From positions 1 to 64,000 of the forward strand of contig CANRZW010000008.1 of assembly GCA_947644545.1 (NCBI GenBank): a stretch of DNA of 64,000 nucleotides. Direction: 5' to 3'. The position numbers were made by a program, and so were the translations under genes. This DNA is from an uncultured Lachnospiraceae bacterium (GTDB lineage: Bacteria; Bacillota; Clostridia; Lachnospirales; Lachnospiraceae). Numbering within the stretch: position 1 is the stretch's first letter; every line of letters starts with the position of its first letter. Shown here piece after piece: positions 17,636 through 25,941 of this stretch. Under the pieces are notes generated by a model. That model was given only the letters and a program-made list of their open reading frames with translations. It made no database searches and was not told the origin of the DNA.

Positions 17636-18516
17636 TATGGGGAACTGCAATAGAATATGATCAGTATCTTGTCGCGATCAAATATTATGAGGACAGAAAG
17701 TCGCTGCAGGTCGTAGGCGTTACTTCGGACGATCATTATTATAGCTATTTGGACGGGTATCCGTTTGTTCCCAAACAAGACTTGATGAAGATTTCGTTTG
17801 ACCGGATTCTTATTTGCGCCTCGAAGGAAAAAACGGCAGATATCAGAAGAGAAGCCGCAGCAATGGGAATCGCGGAAGATATTCTGTTTTCCGCGCATAT
17901 TCTCCTGCTGCCGGAGTTCGATTTTGATAACTATATTAAGTTGTCAGAATCGAGAATCTCTATCTTTGCGTGTAATTGCTGGGGCGGACAGGTATATAAG
18001 CGGCTGGGATTAAAAGTGCGTTCTCCCTTTTATAATATGTATGAACTCGTACCCGGATATGTGCGGTTCCTGAAAAACGCGAAGGAAATATTACTGCATG
18101 AGAGACTTCAATTTCGGGAGAAACAATACAATGATGAGCTGTCATTTTATTATCCGGTCTATGATCTGGCGGGAATGGAACTGCACATGAATAATAGTCC
18201 GGACCCGGAAGAGGCGGAAAGAAAATGGTATGAAAGATGTGCCAGGATCAACTGGGATAATTTATTCGTAATGATGTATTCCGACAGCGAGAAATATGCG
18301 GAAGAATTTGCGGATCTGCCTTATCGGAAAAAGATCTGCTTTACAACGAAGGAGACGGACATACCGTATACGTACTGCCTGCCGATCGAAAAGGTCTGTC
18401 CGGATAAAAAGTTTGGGCAGATTGTTCTTGGGAGCGTAACCGGACGGTATAAGTTATATGACCTTATGGAACTGCTTTTGACAGGCAGGCCGGCCAGGGA
18501 GGAGAGAGTGCAGTGA
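17620..18516 (+). CDS. Rossmann module - DUF1919 protein
   Basis: The first about 105 residues are a divergent Rossmann module (KVLIWGTAIEYDQYLVAI) lacking the second glycine. Residues about 115-290 match DUF1919, a family found in exopolysaccharide clusters: FACNCWGGQVYKRLGL, SPFYNMYELVPGYVRFL and YPVYDLAGMELH. Its reaction is unknown; it is often thought to be a transferase. The start overlaps the previous gene by 16 bases, with GGAGTGAAG upstream. Confidence 0.8.
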   Translation: MYKVLIWGTAIEYDQYLVAIKYYEDRKSLQVVGVTSDDHYYSYLDGYPFVPKQDLMKISFDRILICASKEKTADIRREAAAMGIAEDILFSAHILLLPEFDFDNYIKLSESRISIFACNCWGGQVYKRLGLKVRSPFYNMYELVPGYVRFLKNAKEILLHERLQFREKQYNDELSFYYPVYDLAGMELHMNNSPDPEEAERKWYERCARINWDNLFVMMYSDSEKYAEEFADLPYRKKICFTTKETDIPYTYCLPIEKVCPDKKFGQIVLGSVTGRYKLYDLMELLLTGRPAREERVQ

Positions 18517-18560
18517 CCGGTAAGGCAGGATTGTGATGATCGGTCATTGAGGGACACAGG

Positions 18561-19727
18561 ATGAGGATATCAATCATAACGGTCTGTTATAACAGAGTGG
18601 AGACGATCGAAAGGACGATCAGAAGCGTGATCAGCCAGGATTACGAAGAGAAGGAATATATTATAATCGACGGCGGCTCTTCTGACGGTACCGTGGATAT
18701 TATCAGGCGCTATGAGGGAGATCTTGCCTGCTGGATCAGTGAGAAAGACGGTGGGATCTACGAAGCCATGAATAAGGGCATCCGTTATGCGACAGGGGAA
18801 GTCATCGCTTTTCTGAACAGTGATGACTGGTATGAGGATAATATTCTGTCGGAAACAGCGCATGGATTTGAGGATGCGAAGACGCAGATTTTGTGCGGTG
18901 ATGTACGCTGTCATCATGACGGCACCGTTTCAAGATACCGCGTAAACAGGGAACCGGAGGAAGAATTAAGATTCCGCATGGTATATTGGCAGCCGGCAAT
19001 GTTTGTGAGAAGAGAATTGTTTGAGAGGTACGGGGGATTTGATACCCGGTACCGGATAGCGGCTGACTATGACTGGATGCTGAGGATGTATGACCGGCAT
19101 ATTGCGATATCGCTGACCGACAGGGTGTTGACGAATTTCAGTTATGGAGGCATCTCGACGCGGGCGGATATGCTCCGGGTACAGGCCGAAGAGGGAAGGC
19201 AGGCAGCGCTTCTGGCGCTAAGCAGGAATCAGGAGCTGTCGGCAGAACAGAAAGAGCAGTGGAAGAAAAGAATCGAGAACGAATATGACAGGGGCATAGA
19301 GAATTATAAGTTTAAAAAACTGTTAAGGGAGATAGCAGGCGGAGACGGGCAGATGATTCTGACGCGGGTCAGAAGCGCTTTTCGGAACGATGCCTGTGAG
19401 ATATTCGGGTGCGGGATGATTTTTCGGGAGATTGGCGGTCTGCTAAGGCGTCTGCAGATTTCGGTAACCGCATTGTGGGACAACGATCCGGGCAAATGGG
19501 GGCAGCGTATTGACGGAATACAGATCAGGAATCCGGCGCAGTTGAAGCCCGGACAAAATACGGTGATCATTGCATCTGTAGATTATGAGAGGCAGATCGG
19601 GCTTTTGCTGGAACAAAAGGGATTTAAGAAAGGCGAAGATTACCTTCCTTACAGTGAATTGAGAAGGCGGATCTTGCGGGCTGCGGAGGAAAAAGGAATT
19701 GATCAGGGTGATGTATGTCATAAATGA
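18561..19727 (+). CDS. GT2 glycosyltransferase - Rossmann module
   Basis: Residues 1-about 230 are a GT-A family 2 transferase: ISIITVCYNRVETIERTI, IIIDGGSSDGTVDII, ISEKDGGIYEAMNKGI and FLNSDDWYED, the subfamily seen in WcaA/PGL-like colanic-acid enzymes. A charged linker (230-275) leads to a C-terminal Rossmann module (277-388: EIFGCGMIFREIG, ALWDNDPGKWGQ, IRNPAQL). It overlaps the next gene by 29 bases. Confidence 0.9.
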   Translation: MRISIITVCYNRVETIERTIRSVISQDYEEKEYIIIDGGSSDGTVDIIRRYEGDLACWISEKDGGIYEAMNKGIRYATGEVIAFLNSDDWYEDNILSETAHGFEDAKTQILCGDVRCHHDGTVSRYRVNREPEEELRFRMVYWQPAMFVRRELFERYGGFDTRYRIAADYDWMLRMYDRHIAISLTDRVLTNFSYGGISTRADMLRVQAEEGRQAALLALSRNQELSAEQKEQWKKRIENEYDRGIENYKFKKLLREIAGGDGQMILTRVRSAFRNDACEIFGCGMIFREIGGLLRRLQISVTALWDNDPGKWGQRIDGIQIRNPAQLKPGQNTVIIASVDYERQIGLLLEQKGFKKGEDYLPYSELRRRILRAAEEKGIDQGDVCHK

Positions 19728-21324
19728 ATCCGGGCTGGGAGGGGCAGAACAGTCTTTGCTGGATATGCTTACTGCGATCGGAAGCAGAGTGAGCCCGGTG
19801 GTTATTATTCCTTCCGGCGGCATGATAGAGGAGCGCCTGCGGCAGATGGAGATTACTTATTATATTGTGCCGTTTGAAACGGATTATCGGCGGATCGGTT
19901 TGTATTCCGGGCAGGAAGAGGCTGCTGTTTATCGAAAGAGTTTTCGGGCCGCGCTGCAGTTAAGAGAGATTATAAGGCAGGAAAAAATTCAGATTGTACA
20001 TACCAATTCGAGTGTCAGCAATGCGGGGGCTATCGCGGCAATGATGGAGAAGATTCCGCATATATGGCATATTCGGGAATTTCTGGAAGAAGATTTCGAC
20101 AGTGAATTTGTCAATAAAGAATTGAAAAAGGAACTGTTTGCCTGCGCCGACGGCATGATCAGTATTTCGGAGTGCATTCGGGACGCGTATCAACGAAAAT
20201 ATCATGCAGATTCCATATGTATTTATAACGGATTGGACAGGGAACGGTTCTTAGAGAGCATTTCGTCAGAGAAATCCGGTAATCGTTTCCTGCTCGCCGG
20301 TAATATCACACCGGGCAAGGGGCAGCTGGAAGCCGTTAAGGCGGTAGAAAGGCTCGCGATGCAGGGAATAGAAGTGCATCTTTATATCGTGGGGACTGCC
20401 GGGAACGATTGGTACAGATGGCTGTTGAAGAAATATGTGCGGGAGCACGGACTGGAATCCTGTGTCCATATCCTGGGATTTAGAAAGGATTTGCGCAGCT
20501 TAAGAGAGAAATGTGGATTTGCGATCGTCAGTTCCAGAATGGAAGCGTTGGGACGGGTAACGATCGAAGCCATGCTTGCAGGCTGCGTAGTCATAGGCGC
20601 AGACACGGGAGGCACGGCGGAGATCCTGGGTCAGGACGGATCGAGAGGATATCTGTACCGGCAGGGCAGCGATGAGGATTTGGCGCGCGTAATGCGTTAT
20701 GCGATGGAACGAAAAGAGCAGAACAGGGAGATTCGGAAAACCGCACAGGCGTATGCCCTTTTAAAGTTCGATCTGAACGGATTCGTCGGAAAGATAACCG
20801 GTCTGTACGAGAGGGTTTTGGAACATGGAGAGGATACCCTGGCCGAAAGCAGAAAGGAGCTGCTGCAAAGATTATACAGGCAGTATGAGGCGGTAAAGGA
20901 CACAGATACCGATGGAAGGCCAATGGCCGGTGAGAACACGGATAAGAGTCTGCTGCGCGGCAAGATGATACAACGCTGGCTGAGCCTTAAGCTGGAAGGG
21001 AAATCATTAGCAGACGGGCTGTTGCAGAGGGGAATCCGCTCCGCCGCCCTATATGGAATGGGGTATCTTGGCTGTTGTCTCTACGATGAACTGGATAACG
21101 GGGGCATCCGCATAAGTTATGTGATGGACAGGCGGCCGGTCGATGCTGATGGTATCGTAAAAGTGGTACGCATTGAGGACGCGCTTCCCCAAACGGACGG
21201 GATCATCATAACGGTATTGGGAGACAATCGTGATCTGCAGAAACTGATAGAGGCAAAGTGTGATGCTAAAGTAATGCTGCTAAGCGAACTTATGGATTGG
21301 TGTGAGAATGGAGAAGATCTGTGA
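19699..21324 (+). CDS. GT4 glycosyltransferase - Rossmann module
   Basis: A 541-residue GT-B enzyme with GLGGAEQSLLDML near the N terminus, FLLAGNITPGKGQLEAV and the donor-binding SSRMEALGRVTIEAMLAG (E-x7-E). After a linker rich in Arg, Glu and Lys (about 375-435) the C-terminal Rossmann module follows (440-541: AALYGMGYLGCCLYDEL, YVMDRRPVD). Translation starts at TTG 19699, five bases after a GGAGGAAAAAGG-type site and inside the end of the preceding gene; no ATG is as well placed. Confidence 0.88.
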   Translation: MIRVMYVINESGLGGAEQSLLDMLTAIGSRVSPVVIIPSGGMIEERLRQMEITYYIVPFETDYRRIGLYSGQEEAAVYRKSFRAALQLREIIRQEKIQIVHTNSSVSNAGAIAAMMEKIPHIWHIREFLEEDFDSEFVNKELKKELFACADGMISISECIRDAYQRKYHADSICIYNGLDRERFLESISSEKSGNRFLLAGNITPGKGQLEAVKAVERLAMQGIEVHLYIVGTAGNDWYRWLLKKYVREHGLESCVHILGFRKDLRSLREKCGFAIVSSRMEALGRVTIEAMLAGCVVIGADTGGTAEILGQDGSRGYLYRQGSDEDLARVMRYAMERKEQNREIRKTAQAYALLKFDLNGFVGKITGLYERVLEHGEDTLAESRKELLQRLYRQYEAVKDTDTDGRPMAGENTDKSLLRGKMIQRWLSLKLEGKSLADGLLQRGIRSAALYGMGYLGCCLYDELDNGGIRISYVMDRRPVDADGIVKVVRIEDALPQTDGIIITVLGDNRDLQKLIEAKCDAKVMLLSELMDWCENGEDL

Positions 21325-22502
21325 TGACAATACGAGATTTGGAATTGATGAAAGATATCAGTCCGCTGTTTCGGAAGAAAATAGTGATCTGGGGAGTACA
21401 GGATAAGGGCAGGAGGCTTTTGCGGGAGCTAAGGAGCATGGGGGCCGGAAAGAAAGGAATCGTCTTATGCGATTCCGATACGACACTCTGGGGAGAGCAG
21501 ACGGAAGGGCTGCGGATCCATTCTGTGAAAGAAATCGGGGAATTGCTGCGGGCTAAAGACGAGGATGGTTTTGTGGTCTGCGTTGCTTATGAAAATGTTC
21601 AGGCGCAGGATGAAGTCCTGTATCAGATAGAGCAGATGCATGTGGAAGGTGTGGATGTCTGTACGGAATATGGTATGGAATGGGGACTTTATCTCGGTCT
21701 TATGAACCGGAATGTGGAAGAGGCTTATCGTGAGAAAATGCTGCCGGAACATGACAGGAACCGCATTAGTTACGAAGAAAGTTCCATGACGGATCAAATG
21801 AAATATTTTGCGTATGCGCCTTTGCACGGTAATGAGATGATCCTTATATATCAGCCGGGCAAGGTTGGTTCCCGCTCCCTTTTCTGGTCGCTGAAAGAGT
21901 ACGGAAGATATGTGTTACATAGTCATGTACTGAGAAGAGCCGAGTATGGTGACGACACGCTGCAGGAACTCTTGCAGCATAACGCGGCAAAGATCATCAG
22001 TATTGTAAGGGATCCGGTTTCAAGACGGATCTCCGAAATGTGGCAGAACATTCCAAGTGTAAACAGATATAGTGCAGAGGTTGATTTTAAGGAAATTGAA
22101 CGTTTCTATTTCAAGGAAGGCTTTGAGCGTCAGGAGTTTAACTGGTTTCACTATGAACTGGAAAATGTGCTGGGTATAAATGTGTATGACCATCCCTTTT
22201 CCCGTGAAGAAGGATATTGTGTGATCAGGGAGAATAAGATCGAAATTCTATTGATGAAAGTAGAACGGTTAAACAGTCTCGAAGGGGTTATCGGCGATTT
22301 CCTGGGCATTCCGGATTTCCGGCTGCAAAACAGGAATATTGCCGTACAGAAACGGTATCGGTTTGCTTATCAGAAGTATCTTGAGGAATATACACTGCCC
22401 AGGGAAAGATTAAAGCAGATATATTATGAGAATCCCTATATGGATTTCTTTTATACGAAACAGGAAATTGACGGATTTTATCAAAAATGGGTGAGAGATT
22501 GA
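21324..22502 (+). CDS. Rossmann module - sulfotransferase-like (NKWYS-type) protein
   Basis: Residues 15-125 are the Rossmann module (KIVIWGVQDKGRRLLREL, VLCDSDTTLWGE). The rest resembles the putative capsular polysaccharide synthesis (NKWYS) family, related to sulfotransferases: ILIYQPGKVGSRSLFWSL (about 175) looks like the 5'-phosphosulfate-binding loop and IISIVRDPVSRRISEMW (about 225) like the 3'-phosphate-binding loop. It may sulfate the glycan, but no PAPS synthesis gene is in the window. GTG 21321 is also possible; ATG 21324 is better spaced from GGAGAAG. Confidence 0.72.
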   Translation: MTIRDLELMKDISPLFRKKIVIWGVQDKGRRLLRELRSMGAGKKGIVLCDSDTTLWGEQTEGLRIHSVKEIGELLRAKDEDGFVVCVAYENVQAQDEVLYQIEQMHVEGVDVCTEYGMEWGLYLGLMNRNVEEAYREKMLPEHDRNRISYEESSMTDQMKYFAYAPLHGNEMILIYQPGKVGSRSLFWSLKEYGRYVLHSHVLRRAEYGDDTLQELLQHNAAKIISIVRDPVSRRISEMWQNIPSVNRYSAEVDFKEIERFYFKEGFERQEFNWFHYELENVLGINVYDHPFSREEGYCVIRENKIEILLMKVERLNSLEGVIGDFLGIPDFRLQNRNIAVQKRYRFAYQKYLEEYTLPRERLKQIYYENPYMDFFYTKQEIDGFYQKWVRD

Positions 22503-22519
22503 GGCGTCCTTTGCATAAA

Positions 22520-22530
22520 GCGCTTCGGAA
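22520..22530 (+). repeat. GCGCTTCGGAA motif, copy 2
   Basis: In the gap before the GT2-methyltransferase gene, 12 bases ahead of its ATG; preceded by AAA as in copy 1. Confidence 0.6.
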
Positions 22531-22541
22531 AGAGGGAAAGC

Positions 22542-23975
22542 ATGAAAATATCCGTTATCGCGTTCATCGATGATAAAGATGGATGGAAACCGACATTAAC
22601 AAGCGTGACAGAGCAGACTTATGAAGATCTGGAACTGCTTTTGATCGATGCAGGAGAGTCTGCGGACAAGGGGGAATGGCTCAAAGCGTTTGCACGGACG
22701 GATCAAAGAGTGAAGATCTGCGAGGGCATATATGATAAGGGGACTTCGACGCCGCGCGATATCACCCCCACGGACATAGAGGGGCAGTATGTTATGGAAC
22801 TGTCTGCCGGCATGATGCTTGCGCCGGATGCGGTCGAACGGATGATGCATGTGTTTGCGCGAAGAAAGAACGAGGTATTTATCTATACCGACGTTCTGCC
22901 TGTAGATCGGAATAATGAGGTCCTGGAAGTTATCGCAGGACTGACCGGGGAAATGGAAAACTTCTATTTGTATAACCCGCTGCGTCTGTGTTTTGTATGT
23001 AAAAAGGAAGTGTATGAAGCTGCAGGCGGATGGACGGAGCGTAATCTTTGGCTTCGGATGCAGGAAGAAGGATTTCCGATGTACCGTCTTCGTGCGAAGA
23101 TGTGCCGGCTTCTGGCAGACAGGGAACTGTCCGGCATCGGAAGCGGCGATGACATTCTCGGTCTCAGGATCAGGAAATATGAAGAAGACGTAAAAGACTG
23201 TCAGTCGTTGGAGCGTAAAGTAAAAACGCTTGAGGAACTGATCGGGCAGTGCCGGAAATATAAGAGAAACGGCAGCGCGCTTCGGCTGGCGGCGGATCTT
23301 ATGTTATTGCACAATCCCGTAAAGGAATACCGAGCAAGGAGTCAGAGAATTAAAGACCAGTCCAGAGCGGCATTTAATCGACTGGCGGACAGTTATGAGC
23401 AGGACGGGGGCTATGAGGAACCCCGGAAATGTTATGGGCCGGTCATGAAGATCATCAGGAAATATGCCGGAAAGGATCTGAAACTGTTGGATATAGGCTG
23501 CGGGCCGGGCATCATGCTGCAAATGGCATTGGACGCCTTCCCGGATGCGGTGAGGATCGACGGCATTGATCTTTCTCCCGCAATGGTCAGGCAGGCCAAC
23601 GCCAGATTGACGGATGAACGGGCCGCTGTAATGGAGGGAACGATCGATACGGCCGCGATTCCCGAGGGTTTCTATGATATCGAACTGTGTATGCACAGTT
23701 TTCATCATTATCCGAAACCGCTCACGAGTTTATGCCGCATGAACAGAGCGCTGCGCGGGAATGGTGTCCTGATCATAGCGGATAACTATTATAGGGGATT
23801 CAAAAGGCTGGAACAGAATTTTGACCTGTATGTGAGCAGGTACGCTTATGGAGATATGTGGATGTATTCCGCGTGGGAACTGACCGTGTTGACTGCTGTG
23901 GCAGGCTTTCACAGACAGCGGTTCTATAAAGTCGGGGAGAAGTCCTTTCTGTTTATCTGCCGGAAGCGGAATTGA
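22542..23975 (+). CDS. GT2-like - SAM methyltransferase fusion
   Basis: The N-terminal about 220 residues have a GT2-like fold (KISVIAFIDDKDGWKPTL, EQTYEDLELLLIDAG) but the usual DXD is not obvious, so activity there is uncertain. After a helical linker, residues about 285-477 form a class I SAM methyltransferase with a clean motif I, LLDIGCGPGIMLQMA (about 315), and IDGIDLSPAMVRQA. It is probably a bifunctional sugar transferase / O- or N-methyltransferase. GAGGGAAAGC precedes the ATG, and the repeated GCGCTTCGGAA motif lies at 22520-22530. Confidence 0.82.
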   Translation: MKISVIAFIDDKDGWKPTLTSVTEQTYEDLELLLIDAGESADKGEWLKAFARTDQRVKICEGIYDKGTSTPRDITPTDIEGQYVMELSAGMMLAPDAVERMMHVFARRKNEVFIYTDVLPVDRNNEVLEVIAGLTGEMENFYLYNPLRLCFVCKKEVYEAAGGWTERNLWLRMQEEGFPMYRLRAKMCRLLADRELSGIGSGDDILGLRIRKYEEDVKDCQSLERKVKTLEELIGQCRKYKRNGSALRLAADLMLLHNPVKEYRARSQRIKDQSRAAFNRLADSYEQDGGYEEPRKCYGPVMKIIRKYAGKDLKLLDIGCGPGIMLQMALDAFPDAVRIDGIDLSPAMVRQANARLTDERAAVMEGTIDTAAIPEGFYDIELCMHSFHHYPKPLTSLCRMNRALRGNGVLIIADNYYRGFKRLEQNFDLYVSRYAYGDMWMYSAWELTVLTAVAGFHRQRFYKVGEKSFLFICRKRN

Positions 23976-24026
23976 AAAATTCTGTTCGTGCGTCCGCAAG
24001 TATTCCTTCGGAAAACTGTGCGCAAG

Positions 24027-24037
24027 GCGCTTCGGAA
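24027..24037 (+). repeat. GCGCTTCGGAA motif, copy 3
   Basis: In the gap before the stand-alone Rossmann gene, 20 bases ahead of its ATG and directly followed by GGGAGGGGGAG. Confidence 0.6.
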
Positions 24038-24057
24038 GGGAGGGGGAGACAAGGGAA

Positions 24058-24528
24058 ATGAAGAAAATGATTTTCATAAATGCCATGCTGCTGTTCGGAG
24101 CCGCTGCCGCGAATTATAAAAGAACAAGAGAACTGGATCACTGCAGACGGAAAGCCGATAAGGTGCTGCGGGAGATGAAGCTGTTTGAGCAATGGCTGTT
24201 CGTCAAACAGGACGGCAAACGATTCGCTGATTATTTTCGGAGAGAAAAGATCCGTACGATAGCGATTTACGGAATGGGAACCATGGGGGAACGGCTTTAT
24301 GATGAGCTGAGAGATCAGGATGTAACCGTAGCATACGCGATTGATCAAAAAGGGAAGCGCGTTTGTTCGGATCTGGAAGTTTATTCCAATACCGATCTTA
24401 GAATGCTTAAGAAGGTGGATGCTGTGGTGGTGACAGCCGTTCACTGTTATGAAGAGGTAAGGAAACGGATTACAGCCGAAATGGAAGTTCCTGCACTGTC
24501 GCTGGAAGAGATTCTGTATGAGATGTAG
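24058..24528 (+). CDS. Stand-alone Rossmann module protein
   Basis: The 156-residue protein has an N-terminal hydrophobic stretch (FINAMLLFGAAAA, residues 6-18) that might anchor it to the membrane or a partner, a charged helical part (19-60), and then only the Rossmann module (62-156: IAIYGMGTMGERLYDEL, YAIDQKGKR, VVVTAVHCY). It closely parallels the C terminus of the GT4 protein at 19699-21324, including the preceding run KRFADYFRREKIRT. It has no catalytic domain of its own, which suggests a scaffold, adaptor or sensor. I know no function for it. Confidence 0.75.
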   Translation: MKKMIFINAMLLFGAAAANYKRTRELDHCRRKADKVLREMKLFEQWLFVKQDGKRFADYFRREKIRTIAIYGMGTMGERLYDELRDQDVTVAYAIDQKGKRVCSDLEVYSNTDLRMLKKVDAVVVTAVHCYEEVRKRITAEMEVPALSLEEILYEM

Positions 24529-24560
24529 CGGCACAGGCGCAGGGAAGAAGGAACCGGAAA

Positions 24561-25925
24561 ATGCAGATATCAATTATTATGCCGTTATTCAATGCGGAGA
24601 AATATTTACCGGAGGCGTTACAAAGCCTGTTGCGGCAGACCTGTAACGATTACGAATTAATTTGCGTCAACGACCACTCAACCGACAAAACCGCAACAAT
24701 TCTTGCGCAGTTTCAGCGGACGGATGATCGAATCAGAATTCTGACGAATGAGGAGCGTCTGGGTGCGGCATTGTCGAGAAACAAAGGGCTGCGGGCAGCA
24801 GCAGGCAGTTATGTCATGTTTCTGGACGGGGACGATATTTTTGAAGAAGAGCTATTGGAAAAGGCCTGTGGTGTAATGGAAAGAGAACAGGTGGATGTTG
24901 TTTTGTTTGAGTACAGGCACGCCCCGAGTGAAACGATCTACACAAAGAGGGTGGCAGAGCATCCGGGAAGTTTTATAGATAATTTTTGCAGACGTCCTTT
25001 TTCGGCGTATGATTTTGACTCGAGGAAATTTCCGAACTGGTCCAATGCACCGTATGACAAGATGTTTCGACGATCCTTTCTTATGGATAACAGGCTGGAA
25101 TTTCAGGATCTACCGTCATCAAATGATGTCTATTTTGCAAAAATGTCCTTGTTCTGTGCGAAGAAGATACTCTGGTTAGAGGACATGAGAATTATGGTTT
25201 ACGTCAGAGACCATAGGGAAGCTTCCAGAATCTCTAATGATCGGGATCCGATGTGCGTATATGATGCCATGGTGAAGCTGCTTTTTGAATTTAAGGAAAG
25301 AGGCATGTCCGTCAGGCTGGCAAAACATTTGTACTGCGCGGTCACGACAAATCTGTCGGATGCCCTGTCGAGGGAAAAGGGCGAAGAGAGGAGAGAACGC
25401 TTTTACCGTTTTCTACATGAGGAAGGCGCAGCAAAACTGATCGCATCCGGGAAGGAATATTACGAGGCGGCGGATGCTTATGACAAATACCTGTTAGAGA
25501 GTTTCCGGAATCATGCCTGTGTCACAGGCTGGTTTCATGCGCGGCAGACCTACTTTCAGTTCTGGCTGGAGAGGAACGGACAGGCGGTTCTTCAATTCTT
25601 ACGGGATAACCTGGAGCAAGGTAAGCGGATCGTACTCTGGGGCGTAGGAAGTAACGGCACAAAACTCCTGGAATATCTGGCGAAACAGAAAGTGGCGATC
25701 GCCGCCGTAACAGACAGAGACACTGTCAGGCAGGGCAAGGTTGTGAATGGCTATACGATACAGAATCCGGATGCCATATGGGAGGCAGCGGATCTGGTAA
25801 TTACAGCTTCCGATTCTGTATTAAGCGAGTTGGAAGATATGACGAAACGCCACAAAATTGCGTGGATGAATCTTCTTGCGTTGCTGTACAGGGAGGAACA
25901 GGAAGCTTTTGATAACGGAATATGA
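24561..25925 (+). CDS. GT2 glycosyltransferase - Rossmann module (copy 1)
   Basis: GT-A family 2 domain at 1-about 230 (SIIMPLFNAEKYLPEALQSL, ICVNDHSTDKTATI, MFLDGDDIFEEELLEKA with the DXD-type DGDD), a helical middle (about 230-345), then the Rossmann module (350-454: IVLWGVGSNGTKLLEYL, AVTDRDTVRQGK). It is a close paralogue of the next gene over its whole length, so the pair arose by tandem duplication. The sugar is unknown. Confidence 0.9.
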   Translation: MQISIIMPLFNAEKYLPEALQSLLRQTCNDYELICVNDHSTDKTATILAQFQRTDDRIRILTNEERLGAALSRNKGLRAAAGSYVMFLDGDDIFEEELLEKACGVMEREQVDVVLFEYRHAPSETIYTKRVAEHPGSFIDNFCRRPFSAYDFDSRKFPNWSNAPYDKMFRRSFLMDNRLEFQDLPSSNDVYFAKMSLFCAKKILWLEDMRIMVYVRDHREASRISNDRDPMCVYDAMVKLLFEFKERGMSVRLAKHLYCAVTTNLSDALSREKGEERRERFYRFLHEEGAAKLIASGKEYYEAADAYDKYLLESFRNHACVTGWFHARQTYFQFWLERNGQAVLQFLRDNLEQGKRIVLWGVGSNGTKLLEYLAKQKVAIAAVTDRDTVRQGKVVNGYTIQNPDAIWEAADLVITASDSVLSELEDMTKRHKIAWMNLLALLYREEQEAFDNGI

Positions 25926-25941
25926 CAGACAGGAGATCAAA

